Positions 1 to 7,480 are shown, counted from the first letter of the stretch. The stretch is 18,946 nt of DNA from Rhodospirillaceae bacterium (GCA_003486725.1 DNGD01000157.1:865-19810); one strand, 5' to 3'. The notes: generated by a model not told the origin, from the sequence alone. Made by a program: numbers and translations.

Positions 1-2
1 TT

Positions 3-488
3 GATTTAAAAGCGACGATGCGCCCGCCGTTGATTGTGCCCGATACGACATCGGTGCTGCGTCTTTTGGATCTGTTCAAGGAGTCGAACCAACATCTGGC
101 GGTCGTCATCGATGAATATGGCAGCGTGGAAGGCTTGGTCACCGCCAACGACGTTCTGGAATCCATCACGGGCGCGATGCCTGAAGGCGGGCAGGACAGC
201 GACGATAAGCCTGTGCAGCGCGAGGATGGCAGCTGGCTGATTGACGGCATGACCCCGATTGACGAGGTCGAGACGATCATCGGCATGAAGAACCTGCACG
301 AGCGCGGCGAGTACCACACCATCGCCGGTTTCATGATCGACAAGCTGGGGCGCATCCCCACGGCGGGCGACCATTTCCATTGGGGCGAGGCGCGTTTCGA
401 GGTGGTGGATATGGATGGCCGCCGCGTCGATAAAGTGCTGGTTTCCCCGCCCGCGCCGCCTCATCGCGGCGATGAGGAAATTGATTGA
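3..488 (+). CDS. CorC/HlyC-family CBS-domain protein, 3' part only
   Basis: The reading frame is open from the window edge, so the true start and the N-terminal domains are outside. What remains is the second CBS half (the stretch ending in DEYGSVEGLVTANDVLESI, about residues 10-55 of the visible part) followed by a complete CorC_HlyC domain (GSWLIDGMTPIDEV through FEVVDMDGRRVDKV). Family members are either membrane-anchored CNNM-CBS-CorC proteins or short cytosolic CorC, linked to magnesium or cobalt efflux and membrane integrity. The membrane part cannot be seen, so the subtype is unknown. The protein ends in an acidic tail (GDEEID). The stop is followed by about 200 bp of structured spacer before the DUF4167 gene, so the two need not form a tight operon. 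Family assignment is firm; the transported ion is not. Confidence 0.88.
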   Translation, partial: DLKATMRPPLIVPDTTSVLRLLDLFKESNQHLAVVIDEYGSVEGLVTANDVLESITGAMPEGGQDSDDKPVQREDGSWLIDGMTPIDEVETIIGMKNLHERGEYHTIAGFMIDKLGRIPTAGDHFHWGEARFEVVDMDGRRVDKVLVSPPAPPHRGDEEID

Positions 489-564
489 TCTGCCCCATTC
501 CTTTGCAAAATAAGGTTAAAAAGGGGGTTGTCCTCGGCGACCAAAAAGATTAAGAAGAAGGGCA

Positions 565-660
565 GCTTGCGAGGGCCCGTTGGAAAAAATATGGGCGATG
601 CGACCGAAGGTCGCCGGAGTGGTTTTTATAAACCGAAGACTCCTTGGATAAACGGCAAGC
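565..660 (+). ncRNA. Candidate structured RNA in the leader of the DUF4167 gene
   Basis: The spacer between the CorC-like stop and the DUF4167 start can fold as a multi-branched RNA. GCTTGC (565-570) is the exact complement of GCAAGC (655-660) and can close the domain. Inside lie GCCC/GGGC (575-578 with 593-596), a perfect hairpin GCGACC-GAA-GGTCGC (600-614), and a bulged hairpin in which GGAGT (616-620) pairs with ACTCC (639-643) around GGTTT/AAACC (621-625 with 630-634). It ends 25 bp before the ATG at 686. I do not recognise the fold as a named riboswitch. There is no U-tract, so it is not a simple terminator. Helices found by eye can be chance, so confidence is modest. Confidence 0.35.
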
Positions 661-685
661 GAGAAAGATAATTGGAAAAAACGAC

Positions 686-1363
686 ATGAATGACAGAAAT
701 CATAGCAGCATGAGACAGGGCAGTTCAGGGCCACGCCGTTCCTCACGTGGCGGTCGTCATGGTGGCGGCGGTAATGGCGGCGAAGGCGGTAATCGTCCTC
801 CTTCCAGCGGCCCGATGCGCAGCGACAATCGTCCTCGCTCGGCGGCGCATCTGCGCAACCAGTCTTTTGACAGCAATGGTCCCGATGTGCGCGTGCGCGG
901 CAATGCGTGGCAGGTTTATGAAAAGTACCAGTCGCTCGCCCGTGATGCGGCCAGCTCTGGTGATCGCGTGATGGCGGAAAATTATCTGCAGCACGCCGAG
1001 CATTATTTCCGCGTGACGGAAGCGATTGAGGAAGCGACAGCGGCGGAAGCGCGTCAGCGCGGCGTCTCGCCACAGGCTCCTTTTGGATCGCAGCCCGACA
1101 TGCCGACGAGTTACTACACGCCGGAAGGCAAAGGTCCCGCTGTGCCAGCCGGGCAACAGCCACAGCCAGCCACCGGAGCGATGCCGCAACCACAACCGGC
1201 AGCAGCGCCAGTGGGCACCGAGCAACGCACGGGCGAGCCGGAAGGCAGGGGGCAGGCCGAAGTCACGCGCCGCACGCCACCACCCGCGCCCAACCCGTTC
1301 TTTACGCCGGATGACACCGACGATAATGGCTCGAACCCGCAGACGTTGGTCGCAGGTCGATAA
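686..1363 (+). CDS. DUF4167 domain protein
   Basis: A protein of 225 residues from the ATG at 686. A basic, Gly/Arg-rich N-terminus (RRSSRGGRHGGGG) of the kind seen in RNA-binding proteins precedes the DUF4167 core (residues about 45-110). That core includes SNGPDVRVRGNAWQVYEKY, SLARDAASSGDRVMAENY and LQHAEHYFRV, which are diagnostic for this family of Alphaproteobacteria. The C-terminal half is low-complexity, rich in Pro, Gln and Ala, and probably disordered. The family's function is unknown to me; an RNA- or ribosome-associated role is only an inference from the basic tail. A TTG start at 644 is possible but would lie inside the structured leader. The ATG at 686 has a weak GGAAAA upstream, and an in-frame ATG at 710 is a third choice. 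mtaB follows after a palindromic spacer. Confidence 0.85.
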   Translation: MNDRNHSSMRQGSSGPRRSSRGGRHGGGGNGGEGGNRPPSSGPMRSDNRPRSAAHLRNQSFDSNGPDVRVRGNAWQVYEKYQSLARDAASSGDRVMAENYLQHAEHYFRVTEAIEEATAAEARQRGVSPQAPFGSQPDMPTSYYTPEGKGPAVPAGQQPQPATGAMPQPQPAAAPVGTEQRTGEPEGRGQAEVTRRTPPPAPNPFFTPDDTDDNGSNPQTLVAGR

Positions 1364-1508
1364 AACCTGCTCATAATTTCGTCTCGGCTTTGGCTTTTTG
1401 CCCGTTTTCTGCGGTCCGCTGCGCACGTACTTAAACGTACGCTTGCGCTGCGGTCCTCGCAAACGAACAAAAATCCTTTGCCGATACAAAATTCTAAACA
1501 GGTTTTTA
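1360..1508. repeat. Imperfect palindromic element of about 150 bp between the DUF4167 gene and mtaB
   Basis: The left arm (about 1360-1430) and right arm (about 1437-1508) are inverted copies around a TTAAAC centre. Hand alignment of the left arm with the reverse complement of the right gives roughly three quarters identity across about 70 positions. Shared blocks, outside to inside, are ATAAAA, CCTG, AATTT, TCGGC, TTTTTG, CGTTT, CCGC, GCGCA and CGTAC. The element starts at the DUF4167 stop codon and fills most of the intergenic gap. Any transcript through it would form a long hairpin. The decay suggests an old insertion of a palindromic repeat (MITE- or REP-like). Confidence 0.7.
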
Positions 1509-1540
1509 TTCTGTCCATTCATTAGACCGCTTGAACAACC

Positions 1541-2791
1541 ATGCCCCCATCTGTCCATATCATCACCTTTGGCTGTCGGCTAAACAGCTATGAGTCCGAA
1601 GTGATGCGCGCGCATGCCAGCGCTGCGGGTCTGGGCGATGTCGTGCTGGTCAACACATGTGCCGTCACGTCCGAGGCCGAACGGCAGGCGCGGCAGGCGA
1701 TCCGCAAGGCGCGGCGCGAACATCCCACAGCCAAAATCATCGTCACCGGTTGCGCGGCGCAAATCCATCCCGAGCGTTACGCTGCGCTTGAGGAAGTCGA
1801 TTATGTGATCGGCAATAACGATAAGCTTATCGCGGAAACCTATACGGCGCTGGGTGCCAACGACATCTGCGTGTCCGATATTGCCGAGGCGGGCGCGGCG
1901 CACGCGCCGATTGTCGAGGGCTTTGAAGGTGGCCTCACGCGCGGTTTTATTCAGGTGCAAAACGGCTGCGATCATCGCTGCACCTATTGTATTATTCCTT
2001 ATGGGCGTGGGCCTTCGCGCTCTGTCGCGCTGGATGTGATTGTCGATCAAACGCAAACGCTGCTCAGCCAAGGCTATCCCGAAATCGCGCTGACGGGCGT
2101 GGATATCACGTCCTATGGCGCGGAGCTGGAAAACAAGATGACGCTGGGCGCGATGATCCGGCAGTTGTTAGACCGTGTGCCTGAGCTGAAACGTTTGCGC
2201 CTGTCCTCGCTGGATCCCGCTGCGATTGATGAAGATTTGTGGGGACTGTTAGAGCATGAGCCGCGCTTGATGCCGCACTGGCATCTGAGCGTGCAATCTT
2301 GCGATGATATGGTGCTGCGCCGCATGGCGCGCCGCCACAGGGGCAAGGATTTGGTGGAACTGTGTACGAGGGCGAGGGCGCTGCGTCCCGATATCACCTT
2401 TGGGGCCGATCTCATCGCGGGCTTCCCCAGCGAGACGGAAAAGATGTTTGAAAACACGGCGCGGCTGGTTGAAGAACTTAACCTTACATGGCTGCACGTT
2501 TTCCCCTATTCGGTGCGGTCGGGCACGCCGGCGGCCAAGATGCCGCAGGTGCCCATGGATATCCGCCGTGCCCGCGCCGCCAAGCTGCGGGAAATCGGCG
2601 AGCGCGCCGTGGCAGCGCATCTGGATGGCCTTGTGGGGCAGCGTTTGGCCGTCCATGTGGAACAGCCCTTGCTGGCCCGTACCCCCACGTTTGCGCCTGT
2701 CCGCCTTACGGTTCCGGCCACGGTTGGCAGCGTGATTAACGTCGAATGTCTGGAACGGGACGGGGATATTGTGGTAGCAAGAGGGCGGTAA
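1541..2791 (+). CDS. mtaB: tRNA (N6-L-threonylcarbamoyladenosine(37)-C2)-methylthiotransferase MtaB
   Basis: A radical-SAM methylthiotransferase that adds a methylthio group to t6A37 of ANN-decoding tRNAs, using two [4Fe-4S] clusters. The N-terminal UPF0004 domain has its three cluster cysteines at C12 (TFGCRLN), C40 (VNTCAVT) and C71 (TGCAAQ). The radical-SAM cluster motif is C143-x3-C147-x2-C150 (CDHRCTYC). The LTGVDI and DLIAGFPSE motifs and a C-terminal TRAM-like region (from about residue 350) complete the usual architecture. At 416 residues it is full length. The TFGCRLN form and the size favour MtaB over MiaB (about 450 residues, GCQMN) or RimO. The start lacks a clear Shine-Dalgarno and lies about 30 bp past the palindrome. 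ftsY follows closely, a common alphaproteobacterial arrangement. Confidence 0.94.
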   Translation: MPPSVHIITFGCRLNSYESEVMRAHASAAGLGDVVLVNTCAVTSEAERQARQAIRKARREHPTAKIIVTGCAAQIHPERYAALEEVDYVIGNNDKLIAETYTALGANDICVSDIAEAGAAHAPIVEGFEGGLTRGFIQVQNGCDHRCTYCIIPYGRGPSRSVALDVIVDQTQTLLSQGYPEIALTGVDITSYGAELENKMTLGAMIRQLLDRVPELKRLRLSSLDPAAIDEDLWGLLEHEPRLMPHWHLSVQSCDDMVLRRMARRHRGKDLVELCTRARALRPDITFGADLIAGFPSETEKMFENTARLVEELNLTWLHVFPYSVRSGTPAAKMPQVPMDIRRARAAKLREIGERAVAAHLDGLVGQRLAVHVEQPLLARTPTFAPVRLTVPATVGSVINVECLERDGDIVVARGR

Positions 2792-2822
2792 AAGGGTTCT
2801 CGGAATTATATTGAGGATAATT

Positions 2823-3752
2823 ATGACCAATAAAACAGGATGGCTTGCGCGGCTTAAAACAGGGCTGACACAATCCAGCAACAAACTAAGTGACGGGATC
2901 ACGGGGCTTTTCACCAAGCGCCGCTTGGATGCGGCCGCGCTGGAAGAACTTGAAGAATTGCTGATCACCGCCGATCTGGGACCACAGACGGCGGCGCGGC
3001 TCGTCGCGGAGTTTGGCAAAAACCGCTTCGGCAAGGATATCTCCGAGCAAGAGGTGAAGGAAGCGCTGGCCGCGCAGATCACCGCGATCCTTGAGCCTTG
3101 CGCCTTACCGTTGGTGCGTGGTGTCGGCAAAAAACCCTATGTGATCCTGATGGTCGGCGTGAACGGCACAGGCAAGACGACGACGATTGGCAAGATGGCC
3201 AGTCTGTTCCGCTCGCAAAATCTGAAAGTTCTGATGGTCGCGGGCGATACGTTCCGCGCGGCTGCCGTGAGCCAGCTTCAAGTGTGGGCCGAGCGCGCGG
3301 ATTGCGAGGTTCTCGTGGGCGCTGATGGCGGCGATGCGGCGGCGCTCGCCTATCAGGGGTTGGAAATCGCCAAGGCCGAGGATTTTGACGTGCTGCTTAT
3401 CGACACGGCGGGGCGGTTGCATAACAAAGCCGATCTGATGCAGGAATTGTCGAAGATCAGCCGCGTGCTGAAAAAGCTTGATACCGAAGCGCCACACGCG
3501 ACGCTGTTGGTGCTGGACGCCACAACAGGGCAAAACGCGCACACGCAGGTCGAGGTGTTCCGCGATTTGACGACGGTGACGGGGCTTGTCGTCACCAAGC
3601 TGGATGGCAGCGCCAAGGGCGGCGTGCTCGTCGCGCTGGCGGATCGCTTCAAGATGCCCATCCATGCCATCGGCGTGGGCGAGGGCGTAGAAGACCTGCA
3701 ACCTTTCGATGCCACCGATTTCGCGCGGTCACTGATGGGGCTGGACGTTTAG
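2823..3752 (+). CDS. ftsY: Signal recognition particle receptor FtsY
   Basis: The SRP-receptor GTPase, which docks ribosome-nascent-chain-SRP complexes at the inner membrane. It has 309 residues, a compact NG-domain form without the long acidic A domain of E. coli. The N domain is at about 1-95. The GTPase motifs are G1 GVNGTGKTT (112-120), DTFRAAA (142-148), G3 DTAGR (194-198) and G4 TKLD (258-261), followed by the typical tail GVGEGVEDLQPFDATDFARSL. The ATG at 2823 has GAGGA at 2813-2817 as a well-spaced ribosome site; an upstream TTG at 2811 overlaps that site and is rejected. The gene lies about 30 bp after mtaB in the same direction, so co-transcription is likely. It converges on the EEP gene with only 15 bp between stops. 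Confidence 0.96.
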   Translation: MTNKTGWLARLKTGLTQSSNKLSDGITGLFTKRRLDAAALEELEELLITADLGPQTAARLVAEFGKNRFGKDISEQEVKEALAAQITAILEPCALPLVRGVGKKPYVILMVGVNGTGKTTTIGKMASLFRSQNLKVLMVAGDTFRAAAVSQLQVWAERADCEVLVGADGGDAAALAYQGLEIAKAEDFDVLLIDTAGRLHNKADLMQELSKISRVLKKLDTEAPHATLLVLDATTGQNAHTQVEVFRDLTTVTGLVVTKLDGSAKGGVLVALADRFKMPIHAIGVGEGVEDLQPFDATDFARSLMGLDV

Positions 3753-3767
3753 CCTTAACCATCGCCC

Positions 3768-4583
3768 TTAGAACTTGAAAAGAGCGCGAACAATTTTGTG
3801 GTCAGAGAAGGACGCCGCCACCGCTGTCATGGGGGGCAGGGGTGTCAGACCATGCGAACAAATATAGTCAATTTGCGCGTTGGTTCCACGTCCGTTGGTG
3901 TAGGTCGGCCCCTTCGGGGTGCGGATTTTGAACTGTTTAAAGAGGGGCTCAAGGTCTGGATTAGCGACCGTCGCATTGAAATCGCCCATCACGATTGTCG
4001 GGACGTTGGGCGGGATTATTTCCTTGGCAGCGGCTAGGAGGGCTTCAATCTGCATCGCGCGCAGGGGCGAGCGGACGGAGCGGTCGGGGCTATAGGCCAG
4101 ATGCGTATTAATCACCCAAAGCGAGCCATTCGGCGTGATCATATTGGCGATGATGGCTGTGCGTGGCTCCGTCTCCCAATCATAAAAATCGGGAGGGGTG
4201 GAGCGCTGCCAGAACAAAGCTTCGTTGGGGCCGAGAGCAACGCGCTCCGCCTGCGCGATGGGGTGGGAGGCGACAAGGCCGATGCCATATTCAAAAAGAG
4301 ATGCGTTGTCCCCGCTTGCGTGCGGGGCGAGAACTTCGCCGCTGCCATCAAACGCGATGCTGCGTGCAAAAAACTGGGGCAGACCGCCGTTGAGTGCATC
4401 ACCACCCGCGATCACTTCAAGGGCGTTCACGTTTCCAGAGCGCACCGCGCCGACGTCGATTTCCTGAAGGCCGAAAACGCACAAAGAGGTTGGATCGTTT
4501 TTGATTTCGGACATTACGAAATCACGCACGGCGGCGGGATTGTTGCTTTTATAGGTATTGATGGAATAGGCGCGAATAAGCAC
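3768..4583 (-). CDS. Endonuclease/exonuclease/phosphatase (EEP, DNase I-like) family protein, copy 1
   Basis: A metal-dependent phosphodiesterase/nuclease fold of 271 residues. The catalytic set is intact: E41 in LQEID, H161 in INTHLAY, D201 and N203 in VMGDFNAT, D239 in AQIDYI, and the closing D261-H262 in SDHKIV. No signal peptide or membrane segment is visible, so it is probably cytosolic. The substrate (DNA, phospholipid or sugar phosphate) cannot be read from sequence. The start is a GTG with a strong AGGAGG about 11 bases upstream. A paralogue (4844-5680) lies upstream on the same strand; they share QE(I/V)D, RSGN, EPRTA, THLA and GDFNAT at the same spacing, which indicates tandem duplication. 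Confidence 0.87.
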   Translation of the reverse strand: MLIRAYSINTYKSNNPAAVRDFVMSEIKNDPTSLCVFGLQEIDVGAVRSGNVNALEVIAGGDALNGGLPQFFARSIAFDGSGEVLAPHASGDNASLFEYGIGLVASHPIAQAERVALGPNEALFWQRSTPPDFYDWETEPRTAIIANMITPNGSLWVINTHLAYSPDRSVRSPLRAMQIEALLAAAKEIIPPNVPTIVMGDFNATVANPDLEPLFKQFKIRTPKGPTYTNGRGTNAQIDYICSHGLTPLPPMTAVAASFSDHKIVRALFKF

Positions 4584-4675
4584 GGAAAGAATACCCTCCT
4601 GATTAAAAGCATGTGTAATGGGGCTTACACTACCACGCGCGGCGGGGCTGTTGAAGGGTTGAAAACAAAGAAATC

Positions 4676-4765
4676 ATGGTTAACGGGCGGGCAGAAAATG
4701 GCCACCCACACATCTTCGATGCCGACGATTTTGCGCGCGCGTTGGTGGGGCTTCCCTTATCATAG
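4676..4765 (+). pseudogene. Short fragment resembling the C-terminal tail of FtsY
   Basis: A 29-codon frame ends in IFDADDFARALVGLPLS and a stop. Its core matches the end of the nearby ftsY product (PFDATDFARSLMGLDV): FDA-x-DFAR-(A/S)-L-(V/M)-GL. The DNA shares TTCGATGCC, GCGCG and GGGGCT in register with ftsY 3714-3743. Upstream of about residue 13 the similarity ends and the frame soon meets a stop. It lies in the 260-bp gap between the two EEP genes, in the same orientation as ftsY. It may be a displaced or duplicated ftsY 3' end left by an insertion, or a chance match. It is unlikely to be expressed as a functional protein. Confidence 0.35.
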
Positions 4766-4843
4766 GACGCGCTATCACTTGTACAAGGAGAAGCTGTTAA
4801 CCCTTGCTTTCTAAAAAGCTTCTTTAATCGAATGAGGGGAAAT

Positions 4844-5680
4844 CTAAATCTCGATCCTGATCATCAAGGCCTTGCGATCCATCGGGTGGCGCCCTGGGCT
4901 GTATCCTTCTAAATCCATTACTTGCGGCTCAGAGGCCGCAAGCGCATTGCGATAGAAAATATGATCGATCATGCTGATGTTCCCTTGGCTGGTTTTCTGG
5001 GTGGCCATCGCATTGGGTGCATGGTTCATGTATCGGTGTAATGCTCTTAAGTCCGGATTAAATTGCGTCGCGTTGAAGTCTCCCATGACGATAAGTGGCA
5101 TTTTGCGGGGGACTGTGTTTCTGAGTTTTCTTATCAAAAAAGCCATTTGCCCTCGCCGTAAGGAAGATGAGAGTGATGGATCTTCCGTGAGCGCAAGATG
5201 CGTGGTCGTGACGTAGAACTCCTTTTTACCGGCAATAACCCGCGTGAGTGTTGCCGTGCGGGGTTCATACTCGCTTTTCGTATTTGTCTTTCGGGCTGCA
5301 TCCTCGGCCGCTTTTTTCCAATAGACGGAAGACAGACTTCCCCATTTTTCATGCGACAACAGGAACTCAATGCCTTTTGCAATGGGCAACGTGGACACGA
5401 TGCAATGGCCGTAACGCCATGGCGGCCCCTTGTTTCCAGTGTAGCGCGCTGAACGAAGCTGCGACGGGTTATAACCCATCGTTTGAGAGAAGAAGTAGTT
5501 ACAGCCTTCGCCCAAGGCTTCCGCAACGTTGATATTGCCGGATCGTTTGGCGTTAATATCCACCTCCTGAAAAGCGAAGATGGTGTGAGGGTGCCGCTTA
5601 ATAATCTCCTTTTTAAAAGCCAAAACGGTTTTCAAGTTTTGGCTGCGGGAGATGTTCAGTGTGACAAAGTTGACTTCCAT
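4844..5680 (-). CDS. EEP (DNase I-like) family protein, copy 2, with altered final catalytic His
   Basis: A second EEP-fold protein of 278 residues from the ATG at 5680. That start is supported by GGAGG with a 5-base gap and by alignment with the start of copy 1; the longer frame back to 5752 begins with TTG and is rejected. Visible motifs are E39 (FQEVD), R47-N49 (RSGN), the H161 region (TTTHLA), D201/N203 (MGDFNAT) and D239 (SMIDHI). The family's closing Ser-Asp-His is replaced by MDRKALM (D268-R269), so the usual catalytic His is Arg; H265 lies close by and might substitute. Activity may therefore be altered. It has insertions absent from copy 1 (about 70-90 and 125-138). It lies 81 bp downstream of the flavodoxin-like gene on the same strand. 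Confidence 0.85.
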   Translation of the reverse strand: MEVNFVTLNISRSQNLKTVLAFKKEIIKRHPHTIFAFQEVDINAKRSGNINVAEALGEGCNYFFSQTMGYNPSQLRSARYTGNKGPPWRYGHCIVSTLPIAKGIEFLLSHEKWGSLSSVYWKKAAEDAARKTNTKSEYEPRTATLTRVIAGKKEFYVTTTHLALTEDPSLSSSLRRGQMAFLIRKLRNTVPRKMPLIVMGDFNATQFNPDLRALHRYMNHAPNAMATQKTSQGNISMIDHIFYRNALAASEPQVMDLEGYSPGRHPMDRKALMIRIEI

Positions 5681-5761
5681 TCCCGCCTCCCTCTGTTGAA
5701 AGGCATGAGCTAGTCGTCCCCATAACACACGTAGTTTGTCCTTTATCGGCAACGACTTCTA

Positions 5762-6328
5762 TCAATCCTTCATTCGACTGGCCATTTTGGCCACGCGCTC
5801 GCCAAGGTAGGCCGCCGTTTTGTGGTCGGACTCGGGTGGCGTCAGGTCGGGGCCTTGGTCGTTGTTCGACTGGCTCATCGCACCGGCGTAACTGCCCAGA
5901 CGATTCAGATCGTCGATGGATCCTTTACTGCTATTATTGCCGGGCAGCAGACCAAGGCCGATCCATATCATGCTGTGCTGCATGGAAAACAACATCATCT
6001 CGACAAGCGTGTTGAGCTTGTCGCCGTTTTGCGAGCCGGAATTCGTGAAACCGGCGGCGAGCTTGTCCTTCCACTCCTGCCTAGACCACAAAGGTGACGT
6101 GGCATCCATAAAGGCTTTGAACGGCGCAGAGGCACTGGCCATGTAGGTGGGGGCGCCGAAAATGATCGCATCGGCTTTTTTCAAAGTTTGCCAGTGAGCC
6201 TCAATGTCTTCGACTTGGATCAGATCGACGGTCGTTCCCGGAACGCGCAAAGCGCCGTCACGGACGGACACAGCCAGCACGGCGGTATGGCCGTAACCGG
6301 AGTGGTAGACGATGGCGATGTTTGGCAT
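5762..6328 (-). CDS. Flavodoxin-fold NAD(P)H:quinone oxidoreductase-like protein (WrbA/NADPH-dependent FMN reductase type)
   Basis: A protein of 188 residues with a flavodoxin fold. The N-terminal strand and phosphate loop (IAIVYHSGYGHT, residues 4-15) bind the FMN phosphate. IIFGAPTYMAS and the later TNSGSQNGDK stretch match the isoalloxazine-contacting loops of WrbA-like proteins. Such enzymes carry out two-electron quinone reduction in the cytoplasm. The ATG at 6328 is chosen because GGAGG lies 5 bases upstream and the fold starts there; the frame runs open to 6421, but that extension is not conserved in character. It is transcribed away from the DUF2786-like gene. An inverted repeat TTGTG-7-CACAA lies about 37 bp upstream. 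Family assignment is good; the exact substrate is unknown. Confidence 0.85.
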   Translation of the reverse strand: MPNIAIVYHSGYGHTAVLAVSVRDGALRVPGTTVDLIQVEDIEAHWQTLKKADAIIFGAPTYMASASAPFKAFMDATSPLWSRQEWKDKLAAGFTNSGSQNGDKLNTLVEMMLFSMQHSMIWIGLGLLPGNNSSKGSIDDLNRLGSYAGAMSQSNNDQGPDLTPPESDHKTAAYLGERVAKMASRMKD

Positions 6329-6364
6329 GGGATCCTCCACATTTGTTGATGTACGAAGGAATCC

Positions 6365-6381
6365 TTGTGAGAATAGCACAA
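6365..6381. promoter_or_regulatory. Candidate operator: TTGTG-N7-CACAA
   Basis: A short perfect inverted repeat with 5-bp arms and a 7-bp spacer lies in the 132-bp divergent gap between the flavodoxin-like gene (-) and the DUF2786-like gene (+). Its position would suit a dimeric regulator of either gene. It is short enough to occur by chance. Confidence 0.22.
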
Positions 6382-6460
6382 TTAGGGGGTGGATGCACGC
6401 GCTGACGGCCAAATAAAACACCGTCTTGGAAGGCTGCGGATTTTATGCTAGGCCATAGAT

Positions 6461-6943
6461 ATGAATGAAAAGGTTGCAGATCAACTAGATAAGGTGCTGG
6501 CGCTGGCCGATTCCGATCAGGAAGGCGAGGCGCTGGGCGCGTTGCGCATGGCGCGGCGCATGCTGTCGCGCGACGGGTTGACCTTTTCCGATTTGGCGCA
6601 AGTTGCCAAGCGTTCTTCTTTTTCTTTATCACGCAAAATCTTTTCGCCCTCTACGGTGCAGCTGGAAGCCAGAATTGACCAGATGCATGATGAGCTGCAC
6701 GCTCACGTCATTCAAAACCAGAGCCTCACCGAGCAGATCGAGGTCTGGCGTCGCCGCGCGTTCGAACTGGAGCAGCTTCTCTCGATGAATCAAGCCGAAG
6801 CGGCGCGGTGGAAAGAAATGGCGCGTGAAACGGCTGAGCGCCTGTGGGATCTGGGACAGATGGCGCGCGCTGACGCGTTCCTGTCGCCTGATCCGCTGCC
6901 TGAAGACGACGTGGTGGATGAACCGTTGAAAGCCGCTGGATAA
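6461..6943 (+). CDS. DUF2786-like N-terminus with coiled coil, function unknown
   Basis: A protein of 160 residues. Residues about 9-50 (KVLALADSDQEGEALGALRMARRML then LTFSDLAQV) resemble the short DUF2786-type helix pair, in which a K-(I/V)-x-x-LLALA pattern is followed by EA-x-x-A-x-x-(K/R)-A. Residues about 65-125 are strongly heptad-like and charged (LEARIDQMHDELHAHV, LTEQIEVWRRRAFELEQLL), which predicts a coiled coil. The tail is acidic (LPEDDVVDEPLKAAG). There is no signal peptide or membrane segment. The prepilin peptidase gene begins just after its stop, so the two are probably co-transcribed. I do not know its function. Confidence 0.7.
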   Translation: MNEKVADQLDKVLALADSDQEGEALGALRMARRMLSRDGLTFSDLAQVAKRSSFSLSRKIFSPSTVQLEARIDQMHDELHAHVIQNQSLTEQIEVWRRRAFELEQLLSMNQAEAARWKEMARETAERLWDLGQMARADAFLSPDPLPEDDVVDEPLKAAG

Positions 6944-6961
6944 AGTGAAGGAATGATTTCC

Positions 6962-7480
6962 ATGGACGCGCAGCAAATTTCCAATATCTTGACCGCCGAT
7001 TTCCCTGCGCAAATACAATTCGTCCCTCCCTTGGTTCTTCTAGTTTTGGCGATTGTTTCCGCCGTTGATGCCCGCACGGGACGTGTGCCCGATGTGCCCG
7101 TTGTGGGCGCGTTCTTGGGCACATTCTTCGCGCTGGCCTATTACGGGGGCTGGCTGCGCGCCGCCGAGCATTTCGCCTATGCCGCCGCCGCCGTACTGGC
7201 CTTGCGTTTCTTCAATCACTTATATCTGAAAATATCCAAGCATGACGCCTTTGGCTTTGGCGATGCGAAGTGGACGGGCCTTGCCGTGCTGGCCTATGGC
7301 TATAAGCCTGTTATCGCGGCGTGGGTCATCGGGGCGTGGCTGGCGCTCATCTGGATGGGGTTGCGCAAGATATGGCGCCGGTTCAGCAGCACCTATGAAG
7401 GGCATGAATATGTGCACTTCGCGCCGTTCCTGTTCCTCGGCCTGATCGCCGCGCTGTTTGTCGTGATCCCGCGGCTTTAG
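6962..7480 (+). CDS. A24-family prepilin peptidase, CpaA-like
   Basis: A small type IV leader peptidase of 172 residues, an integral membrane aspartyl protease that cleaves prepilin leaders (Flp/Tad type in its short form without an N-methylation domain). The two catalytic aspartates are visible: D36 in SAVDARTGRVPD and D101 in the GxGD motif (FGFGDAKW). Hydrophobic segments are at about 22-36, 46-62, 70-84, 104-132 and 152-171. AAGGA precedes the ATG at 6962 by 9 bases; an ATG at 6953 overlaps that site too closely and would only add three residues. No pilin, ATPase or secretin gene is in view, so its substrate must be encoded elsewhere. It converges on secF with a 14-bp gap. Confidence 0.85.
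   Translation: MDAQQISNILTADFPAQIQFVPPLVLLVLAIVSAVDARTGRVPDVPVVGAFLGTFFALAYYGGWLRAAEHFAYAAAAVLALRFFNHLYLKISKHDAFGFGDAKWTGLAVLAYGYKPVIAAWVIGAWLALIWMGLRKIWRRFSSTYEGHEYVHFAPFLFLGLIAALFVVIPRL

Noticed and set aside
644..685. TTG start extending the DUF4167 protein by 14 residues
   Set aside because: It overlaps the predicted RNA structure, has no ribosome site and adds nothing family-like; the ATG at 686 is preferred.
2249..3130. Minus-strand open frame of 293 codons
   Set aside because: It covers the end of mtaB and the start of ftsY in antisense and shows no family features.
4101..4814. Plus-strand open frame of 237 codons over the first EEP gene
   Set aside because: It is mostly antisense to a gene with intact catalytic motifs. 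Only its last part leaves that gene, and there a different frame carries the ftsY-like tail.
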